Shown: positions 1-12,600, counted from the stretch's first letter. The stretch is DNA of 64,000 nucleotides from Protea cynaroides (GCA_028583415.1 CM053270.1:61841117-61905116); one strand, 5' to 3'. The notes: generated by a model not told the origin, from the sequence alone. Made by a program: numbers and translations.

Positions 1-400
1 AATTCTGAGTCTGTTTTGTGTCGATCTTCCAACAATGGAACCGACGCTGCAGGTTGAGATGGGGCCGATGCGGATTCGGACCTGGGTTTGGATTCAGGTT
101 GGAAACATGGATACCGCAAGGCGGGACCCGATTGACGGACCCAGGAAGCGTCGTCGGTAATAAATGCATAGTTTTGGTATGCCAATGGCGAGGTGCCACG
201 TGGAGCGCCATAACAAAATGTATATTTAAAGGGGTGGTGGGGCATGAGGGCCCTCATTCTGAAGTAACTGTGAAGATCTTACTGCTCACGTCGGCTCGGA
301 GACATCGACTTTCTTCGAACTCTGTTATCTGACCTCGGTTCGACTTCCTCGGCTTGTTGATATCAGCTCGCCTCGCAATTAGTAAGTTTTTTTCTTAACC
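1..400 (+). other. Upstream region of a decayed gypsy-type ORF, possible LTR/leader
   Basis: No coding sequence is recognised here. A TATA-like stretch (tatatttaaa, 221-230) lies 180 bp before the ATG at 401, and the sequence between is rich in CTCGG/TCGGCT words that recur in the tandem array at 3.1-3.5 kb. This fits the promoter and leader of a retroelement whose ORF follows. The left LTR boundary is not visible because the window begins inside it. Inference only. Confidence 0.3.
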
Positions 401-2880
401 ATGGTTGGCGAGGGTAGAGATACCGATGTAGAAGTAGACATCGAGACTGTGGGGTCATCCCATAGCAGCAGCAGTAGCAGTTCGGCTTCGTCTGGCAGCG
501 GGTCGACTACAAGCACGTCTTTGGCAAGCCAGTCTGTTGAGCGAGTAACTGAGGGTGGTCCCGAGACGGAATTGAGAACATAGGACTCTGCTGAAAGAAC
601 TAGGTTGGGAACAACATCTGGCGTATCTCGGCATGAACTTTTATTAGGGGTCTCGACACACGAGATGGGATCGGAAGTTATAATCGAGGCCCGAGAAGAG
701 GCTGATGGCCCTCTAGAGTTCGATGCTAAGGGAGAGGTTTGCCTTTTAACAAAGGCCGAATTTGACAGCCTTCGGGAACGATACCAAATACCAGACGATG
801 TGGAGATCCGAATGCCCGCCCCTGGGGACTGAGCCTACTGGAGTCGTCGCTCAGAGCTCTGTGTAAATGTAGAGATGTTCAAGGCTGAATTCCGTGTGCC
901 AGTGCCGCGGTTGGTGGTTGAGATATTGGAGTACTACCAGGTGGCCCCGATCCAGCTGATGCCGAACTCTTAGAAGAATATGATCGCCTTCGTCATGTAT
1001 TTCAAAAATTTGGGGCATAGGCCGACCCTCAATATGCTTCGAGCCATGTCCACCTTAAATGACTACTGCAAGACGGGGTGATACTATTTTGCCAAGAGAC
1101 CTGACTTCGACGAGCTTCTGGCAGACAAGCCTACCTCCATCAAACTTTGGAAGAACAAGTTCTTCTACATCTGGGGTAAAAACGTGGTGTTGGAGAATGT
1201 GTGAAGGAAGTTGAATGCGAAAATATTCAACACCGATGTACCCCTGCTGCCCGAAGAGTCCGAGCTGCTACGGCGAGCTCGTTAATCTGAGGGGACTCCC
1301 ATTCGTGTGGCCGACCTAAGGGACCCTCTTCTTTTATATGAAAACTGACTGTGTGAGTATTACTGTCACATCGTAAACCGATATCGACCTACTAACTTCG
1401 GCTGATTCTATTTTTGTGTGTTGCAGTGATGCTGTCCAAGGAGTACCTGATGGAGTTAAGGAGAAAGGAGGCCGCCAAAAGGGAGGCCGCGACGAAGAGG
1501 TCGTAGGACGAACAAGTTGTAAAGGCATCATCGGATTGACGTGGGGTAAGGGGGACGCGGCACAGAAACCCGCTAAAAGATCACGTAAGATATCTCCTGA
1601 TTCCGCATTGGCTGAGGCTGCTCGTATCTATGCCATGCCTCTGATGCCCCGGTATCGTGCTCTTGACTTTTCAGGAAAGGGGACCGATGTGGCCGCGCCC
1701 GAGGCCGTTCTTGCTCTTGGTGAGTCTGCGGGGACAAGTGGTGCCAGGCATCCCACCCCTCTACGCCCACAGCAACAATCTGTGTCCCCCTCCGCTAGGC
1801 CGAGGGTGATTTTGGGGCAGGGGGAGTGGTGAGGGACGTCCAGCGTATTCCGCTCATGGGCCCATTACCTCGAAATAAGACGGGTGATGAGCGGGCATTC
1901 CGACCTGACTGGGCCCTAACCGAGGATGACACGGCGATGGGCGACATTCGTGTTGCCAGAGAGCTGATGAAGGGGGCCATTCTACCCCGAGATTGGGCAC
2001 TGATGCAGGAGCTACCCACATCCTCTCTGATCTCAGGGGCAGACACCCTAGCTGTGTCGGTAAGTTGCATTTCATGTATCCTCTCTTTTTTTTTTTGACT
2101 GAATTACATGCATAATTCATGATTGTTGTTCGGGTGTAGCTCGGGGTGTACATGGAGACTCTGAAACAGCGTACCGAGAAAAAGGCCAAAGACCTGGACG
2201 ATACCGATCGCAAGCTGTATCAGGCCGAGGAGGAGAGGGAAGACGCCAGGATGCAGCTTCGGTACAAGGAGCGGGAGGTCACTTCTGTGTCATCCGAGTT
2301 CACTCGCCTCCAAGCCGAGGTGGAAAAAATGCGCGAGGAGAGGCACTGCGCCAAGAGGCGGAGAAGGCTAGGAAAGATCGGATAGCCAAGCTGAAGTCGT
2401 CCGTGGAACATGCCAGAGAGCGTGGGGTGAAGTTCAAAGATCCCTTCTTGAAGACTTGGTCGATCGCCGCAGAGGCGGTTCTCTTGTATCAGAAGTCGGA
2501 GGACTTCAAGGAGCTGGTGGGGCGGTATTCTCTTCAGAGCATCACCCAGGGAGCGTTGGCCTTAAAAGAATATGTGGATGAGAAGGCTCCCGGGGTGGAC
2601 TATACTGACGCTGAGTGCCTGCAACATGTTGATGTGTCGATCGAGATACCACCAGTGGATGATGCCGAGATTCTTCGACAGTTGGACGAGGTTTTTGAAG
2701 GAGAGGATCCTCACCCTTCCCCCGATGCTGATGATGAGACTCTGGCCACCCCTCAGGACGGTACGGCTTTACCTACAGGTTCTCCTCGCACCCCCGGGGG
2801 TTCCCCTCCCCGGACCGCTGACGAAGGTGGCAGTAGCGGGGTGATTCCCCAAGACCAGACGACCTGCACCCCTGTAACAT
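401..2880 (+). pseudogene. Decayed gypsy-type transposon ORF (Transposase_28-like, with coiled coil)
   Basis: Remains of the extra ORF found in Tat/Ogre-type Ty3-gypsy and related plant elements (Pfam 'putative gypsy type transposon'); its role is unknown. A Ser-rich N-terminus (from ATG 401) and the stretch 605-1290 stay in one frame, broken by stops near 581, 830, 972, 1079 and 1202. The part from 875 has the family pattern FRVPVPRLVVEILEYY followed by a region resembling plant transposon N-terminal domains. Two GT-AG introns are likely (about 1350-1427, and 2060-2139 with a polypyrimidine tract). The exon from 1826 (DWALMQELPTSSLISGADTL) joins a coiled coil at 2146-2385; a frameshift leads into the acidic, Pro-rich C-terminus that stops at 2880. 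Several stops and frameshifts make it a pseudogene. The family assignment rests on remembered motif patterns. Confidence 0.6.
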
Positions 2881-3135
2881 AAAATTTTTGTAACTTTTAT
2901 TTTTTTATATATTTTTTTTTTTGCTCTTGTACGATCGGGGCGCCCTGGTATCAATTGTAAGGGGGGCCTTGGTTTATGAAGTATAGACTGGTCTTTATTA
3001 TGAACTCTTTTGTTGTGAACTTCGAGCTTGTGCTGTCATTTTTTCCTTTTTATTATGCCCGACGTGAAAATTGAACGGACTGTATGCTGACGTGATTGTA
3101 TGCCTATGTGTAGACCCAAGGTTAAGATTGGGGTT
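2881..3135. other. 3' untranslated/spacer of the gypsy-type element
   Basis: T-rich tract followed by GC-richer sequence (gatcggggcgccctgg near 2934) with no ORF of note. It links the decayed ORF to the tandem array and probably belongs to the same retroelement. Confidence 0.3.
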
Positions 3136-3470
3136 CTCTACCCTCCTCGGCCCAATGTGTTCTCCAGTTGGTGAACTCTTTGGGCCGTATGGGTCTCAAT
3201 TAGGCTCGGAACCGAGTCCACCCTCCTCGGCCAAGTCTGTTCTAATTGATGAACTCTTGGCGGCATGGGTCTCAATTGGGCTCGGAGCCAGATCTACCCT
3301 CCTCGGCCAAGTCTGTTCTAGTTGATGAACTCTTGGCCGCATGGGTCTCAATTGGGCTCGGAGCCAGGTCTACCCTCCTCGGCCAAGTCTGTTCTAATTG
3401 AACTCTTGGCCGCATGGGTCTCAATTGGGCTCAGAGCTGAGTCTACCCTCCGCGGCCAAGTTTTATCAAA
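3136..3470 (+). repeat. Tandem array, ~76 bp unit, five starts
   Basis: The word ccctcctcgg (last copy ccctccgcgg) starts at 3141, 3221, 3297, 3373 and 3448, giving spacings of 80, 76, 76 and 75 bp. Each unit also carries 'gaactcttggccgcatgg', 'gtctcaattgggctcgga' and 'ccaagtctgttcta'. Unit 4 has lost a TGA from 'attgatgaactc'. The array lies just downstream of the gypsy-type ORF, as is common near the LTR or 3' part of Tat/Ogre elements. Confidence 0.85.
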
Positions 3471-3687
3471 CAGGCCCTAAAGGGCCACCTTTCCTTAGGC
3501 ATCTCGACTACTAGTCTATATAGCTAATATGTGATCCATGATGTACTATCTCTTTCGATGAAGCATTCTACTTAATTGATCGGTGTCAAGAGGATGTTTT
3601 TAGAGCAAATTCATTGGGCCATGCATCATGGAAACCATAATTTACAGGAGGGGCAGTTTTGGTATTTGAGGGATATTGATCATCCTT
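3471..3687. other. Spacer, nothing recognised
   Basis: AT-rich sequence without a credible ORF, RNA gene or repeat boundary. It separates the tandem array from the segment that is duplicated later. Confidence 0.4.
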
Positions 3688-5037
3688 GTCAACAACCGAT
3701 GTCAACAATCACCAGAGCAGTGCCAAGAAGATAAACCCTTTAGTTAAAGCAAAAGAAGTGGGCATTATGGTTATGTTTGGATGTCAAGAAAAAAAAAAAA
3801 ACATTAGACATTAGTTATGATAAAACAATAATAAATCCACCAAAAATAAATAAATAAAATAAAACAATGATTGATTTATGTGTCTATCTCTCTTCTTTAA
3901 TTCTTTTTTTTTATTCGTTGTTTTCAAACATTCCTGAAATTCATTTCCTGATTTTCTTTAGCTATCATATTGTCTCTTGCTTGAATGGTTGGTACATTGT
4001 CTGTCTGCTGATTCCTCCTCCTCTTACAAATTACTTGATCCAAATGATCCATACCAAAGCTCTATGATGGGATTTTGAATCATCTGCCATCATTCCCTTT
4101 TATTTGATATGCACCCAGCCCAATTACAACCCAACAAAAAAAATAGGTTTCAACCTGGTTTCGGTTTTGGTTCAGTTCATTTATGGGGTTTTATCGAATT
4201 GCCTTAATGGTTTCTAATTGACTCACTATCGATTTGATTTCAGGTTACCATATGTAATTGTAGAAACAAGTTGGCTTAATTGTTTTTATCGAACCATTAA
4301 GGCAGGTTCAGTTTCCTACATGTATTTTTAGTAAAATGTTGGCTTAGTGGCTCTTAACGGTCCATCACGAGATTGGTTGGACTTTGACCCTACTGATTTA
4401 GTTTGGTTTAGACTTAACAACTGGTTCAATCCGATCTCAATTTTTCAATGGGCTTTAAAAACACAGCCCAATAATACCCGATTTCCATTTTTGGTTTGGG
4501 TCCAATTTTGACACTCCTAATTGGGCCTATTGTTTTTAAATTTTTAAACCGTTGTGAATGAAGCCCCTACAGCTGGGTTTGGCATATGAAAAAGAATATT
4601 TAAAACAGTGATTTTCATATTGCCATGTATGTTTATACATGCAATACAATACATGCACCTTTTGCGCAATCCGGGATTGTGCAATGCTTTATTTTGCAAT
4701 TTGATAAACTCGGTTTTGCTCTTAAATTTGATATTTGCGGAAGGATCTTTGGTCTACTTCTCCACAAAATTTTAGTTTTGTAGTCCAATCTGCCATGTGG
4801 AATACATGAATTACATAAAGGCACAGACCATAAAACTTCAAACCTCCTTTTTTTTTTTTTTTTTGGAGTCCCTTTTACAAAGTATCTCTCTCTCTCTCAA
4901 CCATGTTCTACCCATAGTTTTTGCATTCCCAGCATTTGTATCTAGGTCATTAATGATATCCATCTATTTCTTTCATCTAGGGTGATTGAAAACTTTCTCC
5001 AAAATAAAGTCTTACCAAATTTTTTATAATGTTATAA
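3688..5037 (+). repeat. Duplicated segment, copy A (intact)
   Basis: Positions 3688-4107 align with 15941-16428, and 4107-5037 align with 29632-30710. The two matches are contiguous here but about 13 kb apart in copy B. Shared words include 'cattagaca', 'cctgattttctttagctatca', 'gaagcccctacagctgg' and 'cacaaaattttag'. Short ORFs in the segment look like chance. It is best read as the uninterrupted version of a locus or dispersed repeat later split by the CACTA insertion. 4130-4520 is rich in GGTTT/TTGGTT words and ends in 'ttttgacac', a style common in old non-autonomous repeats. Confidence 0.75.
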
Positions 5038-7003
5038 GTCAATTGGCCAAATTCCAAAAGGAGGTAGGTGGGCCACACTCTTGTTCATGTATCCACTTTT
5101 TTACCCAAATTAGCTCTAGCTACAAGGTTTGAAAATCAAAATGAAAAGCAGTGGTTGAAAGCAACTCATGGTGGTTCGATTCTCAACCTTGAGAAATTGA
5201 ACTTAAGTTTACAATCTTATTGAGTTCATGCATAAAATTTGACCAATAATATATATATAAAAAAAAACCCTTCCGTACAAAATTTCTAACCCAATTAAGG
5301 GAGGAATGATAAGAAGATAAGAGAGGAATTATAGGAACAATATTGAGATAGAGAAATGTATTGATATGGGGGAAGGGATAATGATCCTTTGCTATGCGGC
5401 TGAAGCATGGATCCGACAGTGGAGTTTGTTGGACGTGTGTTCTGATGCACTTTTAGACGTTGGATCCTGTGCTGCCTACTGCTATGCAGTAGAGAATCTA
5501 AGAAGGATCCGTAGTGAATTTTATATTTTAATTTTTTTTTTAGTGCTACAATTTGCCATGGGTCTAAGAGACGGAATTGGGCACTCAATATGGCAACACT
5601 TCCTATGGATGGGAGGAGAGTGAAATTTGAGCTTATGCACACATCTAATAAGGGTAGGACTCGAATCCAAGACCCTGGCTTACAAAGAATTTAACATACT
5701 TGCAAGTACAACTGCATTGTGGGAGATTCCCTTTCGATTTACCATAAGGTTCTGTTTTATTTTTAAGTACAACTGCATTGTGGGAGATTCTCTTTCGATT
5801 TATCATAAGGTTCTGTTTGTTTTGACATAGTAAAATATTACATGTAATTTTTTTTTTCAATGTTGTTTTCAAAAAGTAAAATATAATGATCTAAAGGGGA
5901 AGGAAAAAGAAATTTAATTTTCTTTTCTTATTAGAAACAAACATTGAAACAAAACAAAAAAAAAACTAACTAGAAACATTCTTTTAAACAAAAGGAAAAA
6001 ATTAACCCATAAAAAGGAAATAATAACTTCTTATTTAATTAAAAAAAAGTGATGCAGAATAGAATAATGTACAGAAGTCTAAGTAGGATTCAGCACTAGT
6101 GTCCAAGCCCCAATCTATTTAATACTAATTTGGTTTTTATGGCAAAACCCAAAAAATGCTTCTTTTGAGTTTCTTGATGAACTGGCTAGCCAAAGCTTGG
6201 CGACCTTACCTTTGTTAGGGAAAAAAAATCTAAAATTAATTAATGTGTTCTTGGAAAGTAATCTCCGAACAAGTCAATTCGGTTCCCACCCGAACTTGCA
6301 TTATGATGTTAAACGGTATACTTCCAATTCAGTTTGATGCGTGAATGAGTAAGCTAAAATCGAACCGTTTATTAAAGAGTTTCAAATACTTATCAAAACT
6401 GATGATTAGATGATTTCAGTTTAAAGCAGTTTTCTATGAAGGAATAAAAGTGAAGTCTTGAAATACGGGACAAATGGGTAACATAAGCTCATTTTTTTAC
6501 CTTAGGCTCCATTTGTTTAGATGTAAAATTTTACCGCGAAAATTTTCATATAATATTTTATTTATAAAATATTTTTAATGTTTATTTTCAAGAAGTAAAA
6601 GAAGGACGAAGGAAAAAGAATTTTTGGTCTGACCCTCAAGTAAGAAAACCCATCATCTAGAGAATCTCATCACCAAAAAAATGCAAAGCTCCCTACAAAT
6701 ATCCAACCCTATATTTGAAGTTCTCATAATATCTGTCCTCTTCATCCAACCAACCACAAAATTTGTTTTTTTTTTTAGTTGCTCCCTTAGAGAAACTCTC
6801 CCCTTAATATAAAATTATAAATAGATTCTCCCTTAGAACATCGTTTGTTAATCAGTTTCAATATGTTTTTGACACTTTTCCCAATATCATATATCAGTTG
6901 GGATGATCTGCATACTAGCGGGGCATACTAGAATTTTTATGCTATTAGGGAAACTGAGAATACAAGGAGGATTGGTAGCCGATCAATTGGAGAAGGAGGA
7001 GGA

Positions 7004-7050
<47 letters not shown>

Positions 7051-7140
7051 TGGGACTCAAATTTCAATGCATGAGAAGTGAGAAATTGTGTTTCACTGAC
7101 TTATTCATGTAACTTGCAAAATTATTTGAAGGAGAGGCTT
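5038..7140. other. AT-rich spacer with short repeats
   Basis: No gene is recognised. It contains a 61 bp tandem duplication (5704-5825), a GA microsatellite (about 7006-7046) and poly-A/T runs. GATCC-bearing words around 5380-5515 hint at an old foldback element but do not pair convincingly. ORFs at 5366 and 6903 are low-complexity or repeat-derived. Confidence 0.4.
5704..5825 (+). repeat. 61 bp direct tandem duplication
   Basis: The word agtacaactgcattgtggg occurs at 5705 and again at 5766. The following ~40 bases match with only C/T changes (ctttcgatttaccataagg against ctttcgatttatcataagg). Confidence 0.85.
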
Positions 7141-7496
7141 ATAGTCCCCAAGTGATGCATTGTGTCTTGTATTCTATGGGGTCTACACAGTTATTAGATT
7201 TTATTTGTAATTTAGGTTTGTGTCCATTATATGTACAAGAATCAATTTTGTAATTGTGTGGGATTAGGATTTTTAGATAGCCTATATATTGTCTTTATGG
7301 GAAAAACCCTAGGCAAAAGAGTAAAGGAAAAACACTTTGTGAGTTGGAGAGGTATAGAATATTTCTTGGTGAATAAGAAATTTCTCTGATTTTCTGAGGT
7401 GGAGGTTAGTATTTTGCATTACGCTTTCATCTCCAACCCTAAGAACCCAATCAACTTTACAAATCTACACCAGAAGCAACTTGGATAACAAAAACC
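7141..7496. other. Leader-like region upstream of the SPH pseudogene
   Basis: Contains a TATA-like word (cctatatattgtc near 7280) about 210 bp before the SPH ATG. No ORF. It could be the old SPH promoter or part of an LTR relic; the sequence does not decide. Confidence 0.25.
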
Positions 7497-7809
7497 ATGA
7501 ATACCTTGAAACTCATCCTTGTTCTAGTCTTCTCCACTTTCATCTTGTCTGAAATATTTTGTGTAGGGAAAATTCCATGTGCATGTTATAAACGACTTGG
7601 ATCCAAATCAAATATTGAATCTCCATTGCAAATCCAATGATGATGATCTTGGTTTTCATACACTTGGGTATGGTGAAGAATTTTGTTGGAAGTTCAATGC
7701 CAGTGTAATTCATAGGATGTTTCAGTTGCTTATTATGTTAATTAATAAAGGTTTTTGTACCCTATTGGTGCTTGATATAGGTTTTCATCTCTGTCGTCCG
7801 TTTAATTAG
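7497..7809 (+). pseudogene. S-protein homologue (SPH, self-incompatibility S1 family) pseudogene
   Basis: S1/SPH proteins are small secreted plant proteins of about 130-150 aa, some acting in pollen recognition or as secreted signals. ATG 7497 opens a good signal peptide (MNTLKLILVLVFSTFILSEI). One nucleotide too many in the gggaaaattcc stretch near 7570 moves the mature part to the next frame. That frame reads HVxVINDLDPNQILNLHCKS, then NDDDLGFHTLGYGEEFCWKF, matching the family core: HV.I.N.L, HC.S.DDDLG, and W.F after a Gly turn. After about residue 70 the usual second half (F.C...W) is missing, and the frame ends at 7809 in unrelated sequence. It is therefore a truncated, frameshifted copy. 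SPH genes are normally intronless, so an intron is unlikely to rescue it. Confidence 0.65.
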
Positions 7810-8607
7810 TTTAGTATTTTGGCTAATCGGGGTTAACAATTGGTAATTAAAAACAACATTAATAAAAAAATCTTATCCCAAATAAATTGGGTTGGCTATA
7901 TGATTTTTTTACCCTGCAATAAGCTCTATTCGAGGTGACACATGATACTAGGCCTAATCTAAGCAAATCTTCTATACTAGAGCATTGTTAAACGTGATCA
8001 TATCACCTCAAATGATTTTCTTGTAGGTTATCATGTTTCGGAGGTACTCCTAAATCAATTCTAATTTGGTCGTTCCTTGATTTTTTTTCAATGGATTCAT
8101 GCAATATAAAAAAATTAGAACAGTAGAAACATCTTTCTTCCCTTTTCTCCTTTCCTCTTCTTCCACAAGCTCTTTGTTTGCAACTCAATAAACTCCATCA
8201 CCTCGAACTACGATCATCATGTCGTTGATGCAATCGATGCATGCATCTCTCCCCTTGCCCCTCCCTGCTGGCTCTCCCTCTCTAGCAAGCCTAGAAGGCA
8301 TACTCTTCAACGAGCTTCTCCAAGGCACAAGAAGTTCTACATCTCTGCAAGTCAATCGATATCCAGATATGTTGTTTTACACTTCTATTTCTCTACAACC
8401 CTATCACTACAACCTCTCTCCCCACACTCCTACAAGTAGGGGCAATCCTCTTTATAGGTGCATTTGAAATGTAATACTTTCCTTGTTTTAAATACCTTGT
8501 CCTTATTCTTAAATTTTTTAAGTAATAGGTCAAATGAGTTTTTTTACAAAATTTTAGAAAGTGATCCTTCGTTATATCAATGCCAATGGTTGTCATTGTC
8601 TTGCACG
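7810..8607. other. AT-rich spacer, nothing recognised
   Basis: No recognisable gene. A short ORF at 8219-8467 follows a CT-rich, leader-like stretch and an acceptable start context (catcatgtcg), but the protein matches nothing I know. Confidence 0.35.
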
Positions 8608-8868
8608 GTTATTGAACAAAGCATGTGCATAACAATAATTACATTCACAAAAAAAAAATTATGTAATACTAAGAGGGCAAAGAAGTATGGTACAAAATTA
8701 TTTGATACATTGTGAGGTGTCAATAAGAATATTCTGTATTTAAATTAAATTATATAAGTTAAGAATTTAATTTAGATTGACTCTATAGAATCTATAGACA
8801 ACAATAAACCAAAAGTGTAGATACTTATAAGGATTTTCTATTTGTAATAAACCTTGTTTTGAGGGGGA
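8608..8868 (+). repeat. Dispersed AT-rich repeat, related to 31138-31800
   Basis: 'attgaacaaa...aacaataattacattca' and 'gattttctatttgtaataaa' here match 31140-31380 and 31540-31705 in the same order. A related right-hand portion is at 14325-14460, beyond the copia element. Confidence 0.65.
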
Positions 8869-9149
8869 GGTCATAAGCTTTTATACTGTAAAATCAATTT
8901 GGATTTCTCTTACAATGCTAGAGGGTAACAAGTTTATTTGCCTTGTTATGTTCATTGGTTTTCGAATCCTCGGTGAAGTAGTTCTTTTTCACAAGCAGAT
9001 GTTTCTGTTTGAATATGGCCGACTTACTTTCCCTGATGCCTTATAGCTATTAGTGGTATCAAGTAACGAGCTTTATTACGGCTAGTATTTTTGGCAACAA
9101 GGGTAGAAGCCACTTTTGGATCTATTTCGGGAAGATGATCCGAAGGTTC
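8869..9149. other. Spacer left of the copia element
   Basis: No gene recognised. The last five bases (ggttc, 9145-9149) are the left copy of the copia target-site duplication. Confidence 0.5.
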
Positions 9150-9614
9150 TGTTATTTTTTGGATTGAAATTTGGGTCTTTTATTGTTATTATGGACCATA
9201 TTGTATCTTCTTTTTTTAGTTTAAAAGAAAATAGGAAAGTTGTAGGAAAAAGATTCTCTATTCCCTCAATTACTTTTCTCCCATAAATATAATTGTGGAA
9301 GAGGGAATAGTTAAGGATTTTTTCTGACCTAGCTGCAAAACGTAAGAGGAAGAGAGAAAAGAAAAAAAAAAAAGAGAGCAACTAAGGTTCTTGTTCATTG
9401 TTGAAGTTGGTTGCAATCTTGTGTATTCGTGCCACACTATAAGGTGCACATTGTAATATTCTTCTTCTTATTGATCTAATGAAAATCTCTTCTCGCCCGT
9501 GGATGTAGATCACATTGATCGAACTACATAAATTTCTCGTGTCTTTATTCTTTATTGTTTATTCGAATTTCATACCTCCATTATCTGCGTTCTTCTGCTG
9601 TGTTTGTGGTAACA
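9150..9614 (+). repeat. Copia 5' LTR
   Basis: Begins tgttatttt and ends gtaaca. 465 bp. It is directly preceded by the target duplication ggttc and followed, three bases on, by the tRNA-Met primer site. It has a TATA-like cataaatataa near 9284 and shares nearly all its sequence with 13833-14285. Confidence 0.95.
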
Positions 9615-9617
9615 AAC

Positions 9618-9629
9618 TGGTATCAGAGC
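9618..9629 (+). promoter_or_regulatory. Primer binding site (initiator tRNA-Met)
   Basis: tggtatcagagc, the complement of the 3' end of plant initiator methionine tRNA, three bases after the 5' LTR. It primes minus-strand synthesis in reverse transcription. Confidence 0.95.
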
Positions 9630-9668
9630 TTTGATTCAATTTCAAGGGCTTTTGTTTGTAATGGCTCC

Positions 9669-12600
9669 ATGAAATTCTTGGTGACTCCTTTTGACGGTCA
9701 GAATAATTTTGGATTATGGAGAATAAAGATGAAAACTTTACTACGGCGTGAAAGTATGGTCAAGGCTCTTGACGGAAAGTACCCGGAGGATATAACTAAA
9801 GCCGAAATTGAAGAGATGGAAGAGAAAGCTCACAATGGGTTGCAATTGTCGCTTTCTGACAAGGTGCTTCATGAAGTTGCTGATGAAGAAACAGTGGCTG
9901 GATTGTGGGCAAAGCTCGAAAGTCTCTACATGAAAAAATCTCTTACAGCAAGGTTGTATTTGAAGCAACGTCTTTATACTCTAAAGATGAAAGAAGGTAC
10001 ACCTATCCAGGAACACTTAGATGAATTTAATAAACTTATCATGGATATGAGAAATCTAGATATTAAACTTGAGGATGAAGATCAAGCCCTTATTGTATAG
10101 TGTTCCATACCTGACTCGTATGAAAATTTTGTTAACTCTATATTGTATGGGAGAGAATCCATAAGTTTAGAGGATGTGAATGCCTCTTTGAATTCTATTG
10201 AGTTGAGAACAAAATTGAATGAAAAAAGTATTGAAAGTCAGGCTGACGGTTTGTTTATTAGAGGTAGATCGAAGACCAAGGAGGGTAGTAAAGGCAAATC
10301 AAGTAATCGTTTTATGTCCAGATCGGACTTGGATAAGAAGAATGTTGAGTGCTACTATTGTCACAAGAAAGGGCATTACAAGTCAGAATGTCATGCTCTT
10401 AAAAAGAAGGAAAATTAGCAGGGTCAAGCTTCAGATTCTGCAATGTGGCAAAGGCTAATAATGTCAATGTTGCTGAGAATGTTCTTGCCGTATGTCCCTT
10501 GGATGACCGTTCTGATAGGAACTGTGTTTTGGATATAGGTACGTCTTATCACATGTGCCCAAACAGAGATTGGTTCACCACCTATAAGGCTATCGAGGGT
10601 GCTTCAGTCTTGATGGGAAACAATGCAGTTTGTAAGATAGTTGGTATTAGTACAGATCGCATCAAGTGTCATGATGGGATAGTGAGGACTTTGATAGATG
10701 TGAAGTACATCCTAGACTTGAAGAAGAATCTCATTTTCTTGAATACCTTAGATTCCATTGGGTGTTCCTACATAGGTAGCGATGGAGCTCTTAAAGTTTC
10801 TAAGGGTTCATTGGTTGTGATGAAGGGTAACAAAGTAAATAGCCTTTATGTTCTGTAGGGTAGTACTGTGACAGGTTCTGCAGATGTGTCATCATCTTCT
10901 GACTCTGACAAGGACACAACTCAGTTGTGGCATATGCGATTAGGCCACATGAGTGAAAGAGGTATGACTATTCTGAGAAAACGTGGTTTGCTCTGTGGTG
11001 ATCATATGACATCACTTGACTTTTGTGAGCATTGTATATTTGGGAAGCAAATCCGAGTAAGCTTCTCAACTAGTTCACATACGACAAAGGGCACACTTGA
11101 CTACATCCATTCGGATTTGTGGGGACCAGCTCAGGTTCCATCTAAAGGTGGTGCTCTCTATTTTTTTGACATTTATTGATGATTATTCCAGAAAGATTTG
11201 AGTTCATTTTCTCAAGCGTAAAAGTGATGTTTTCAAGAATTTCGAGAATTAGAAAATTCTTGTAGACAATCAAATTGAAAAGAAGATCAAACGTCTCAGA
11301 ACAAATAATAGTCTAGAGTTTTGTGGTGGTGAGTTTAACAAATTTTGCACAGATTCAGGGATCATATGGCATCACACGGTCAGACACACTCCTCAGCAGA
11401 ATGAAGTGACAGAGCGTATGAACATGACCTTGATGGAGAGAGCTAGGTGTATGCTCTCTAACTCTGGATTGGAAAAGGATTTTTGGGCTAAAGCTGTTAA
11501 CACGACTTGCTACTTGGTGAATCGTTCTCCTTCCACTGCCATTGAATGTAAGACTCTAAACGAGGTATGGTCAGATAAACCTATTGACCATTCAAATTTA
11601 AAGGTATTTAGATGTCCTGCTTATTATCATGTTAAAGATGGTAAGCTTGAGCCTAGAGCTAACAAAAGCATATTTGTTGGTTATGCTGATGGTGTTAAAG
11701 GATATCGTTTGTGGAGTTTGGAACCTGATTTTCCGAAGTTCATTATTAGTAGAGATGTTACTTTTAATGAAAAATATATGCTTGATCATGGGAAGGTTTC
11801 TGTTGAGTCTACAAGTAATGTAGAGAAGACTATGGATGAGGTGGAGCTTCAGGTGGAGCTTGAGAGAGAGACTTCTCAGAAGTCATCTCCAGATGGTACT
11901 TCTACAGCTAAAGATAAGCAACTTGATTCAGGTTCAGATGATGATGAGGTAAAATCTGAACAACCTTATTCGATAGCTAATGGGAGGGAGAGGAGGCAAA
12001 TTAGACGTCCTCAGAGATATGCCTATGCTGAGTTAGTGGCATATGCTCTCACAACAGCTGAAAAGATGGGTATTCAGGAGCCATCCACTTATTCTAAAGC
12101 TATCTCCTGTGCTGAGTCTGGCCAATGGGCCATTGCTATGACAGAAGAACTTGAGTCTCTTTACAAAAATCAGACTTGGGACTTGGTGAAATTACCCAAG
12201 GGTAATAGGGTCATAGGAAGCAAATAGGTTTTCAAGATGAAGGAAGGGATCCTAGGGGTTGAGGATGCTAGATACAAAGCACGGTTAGTAGCTAAGGGCT
12301 ATAAGCAAAAGGAGGGAATTGACTATGATGAAGTATTTTCTCCAGTTGTAAAGCATACTTCTATCCGTGTATTGCTTTCCATGGTTCCTCTACATGATTT
12401 GGAGCTTGAGCAGCTTGATGTCAAGACTGCATTTCTGCATGGTGAGCTTGAGGAGACGATCTACATGTCTCAGCCAAAGGGATATTCCGTGGAAGGCAAA
12501 GAAGATCATGTTTGTAGATTGAAAAAATCTTTGTATGGCCTGAAGCAATCTCCAAGACAGTGGTACAAGAGGTTTGACAGTTTCATGCTTAGTCATGGGT

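Noticed and set aside
3136..3470. CRISPR-like spaced repeats
   Set aside because: The repeats are contiguous ~76 bp units without unique spacers, in a plant genome; a plain tandem array.
5366..5623. Possible foldback element with GATCC words
   Set aside because: The words recur but the two halves do not pair over any useful length when written out.
8219..8467. 82-codon frame after a CT-rich leader
   Set aside because: Start context is acceptable, but there is no recognisable domain, no intron evidence and no continuation; kept as unassigned spacer.
9618..9629. tRNA-like word
   Set aside because: It is the copia primer site, complementary to a tRNA end, not a tRNA gene. No tRNA or rRNA gene of full length was seen in the window.
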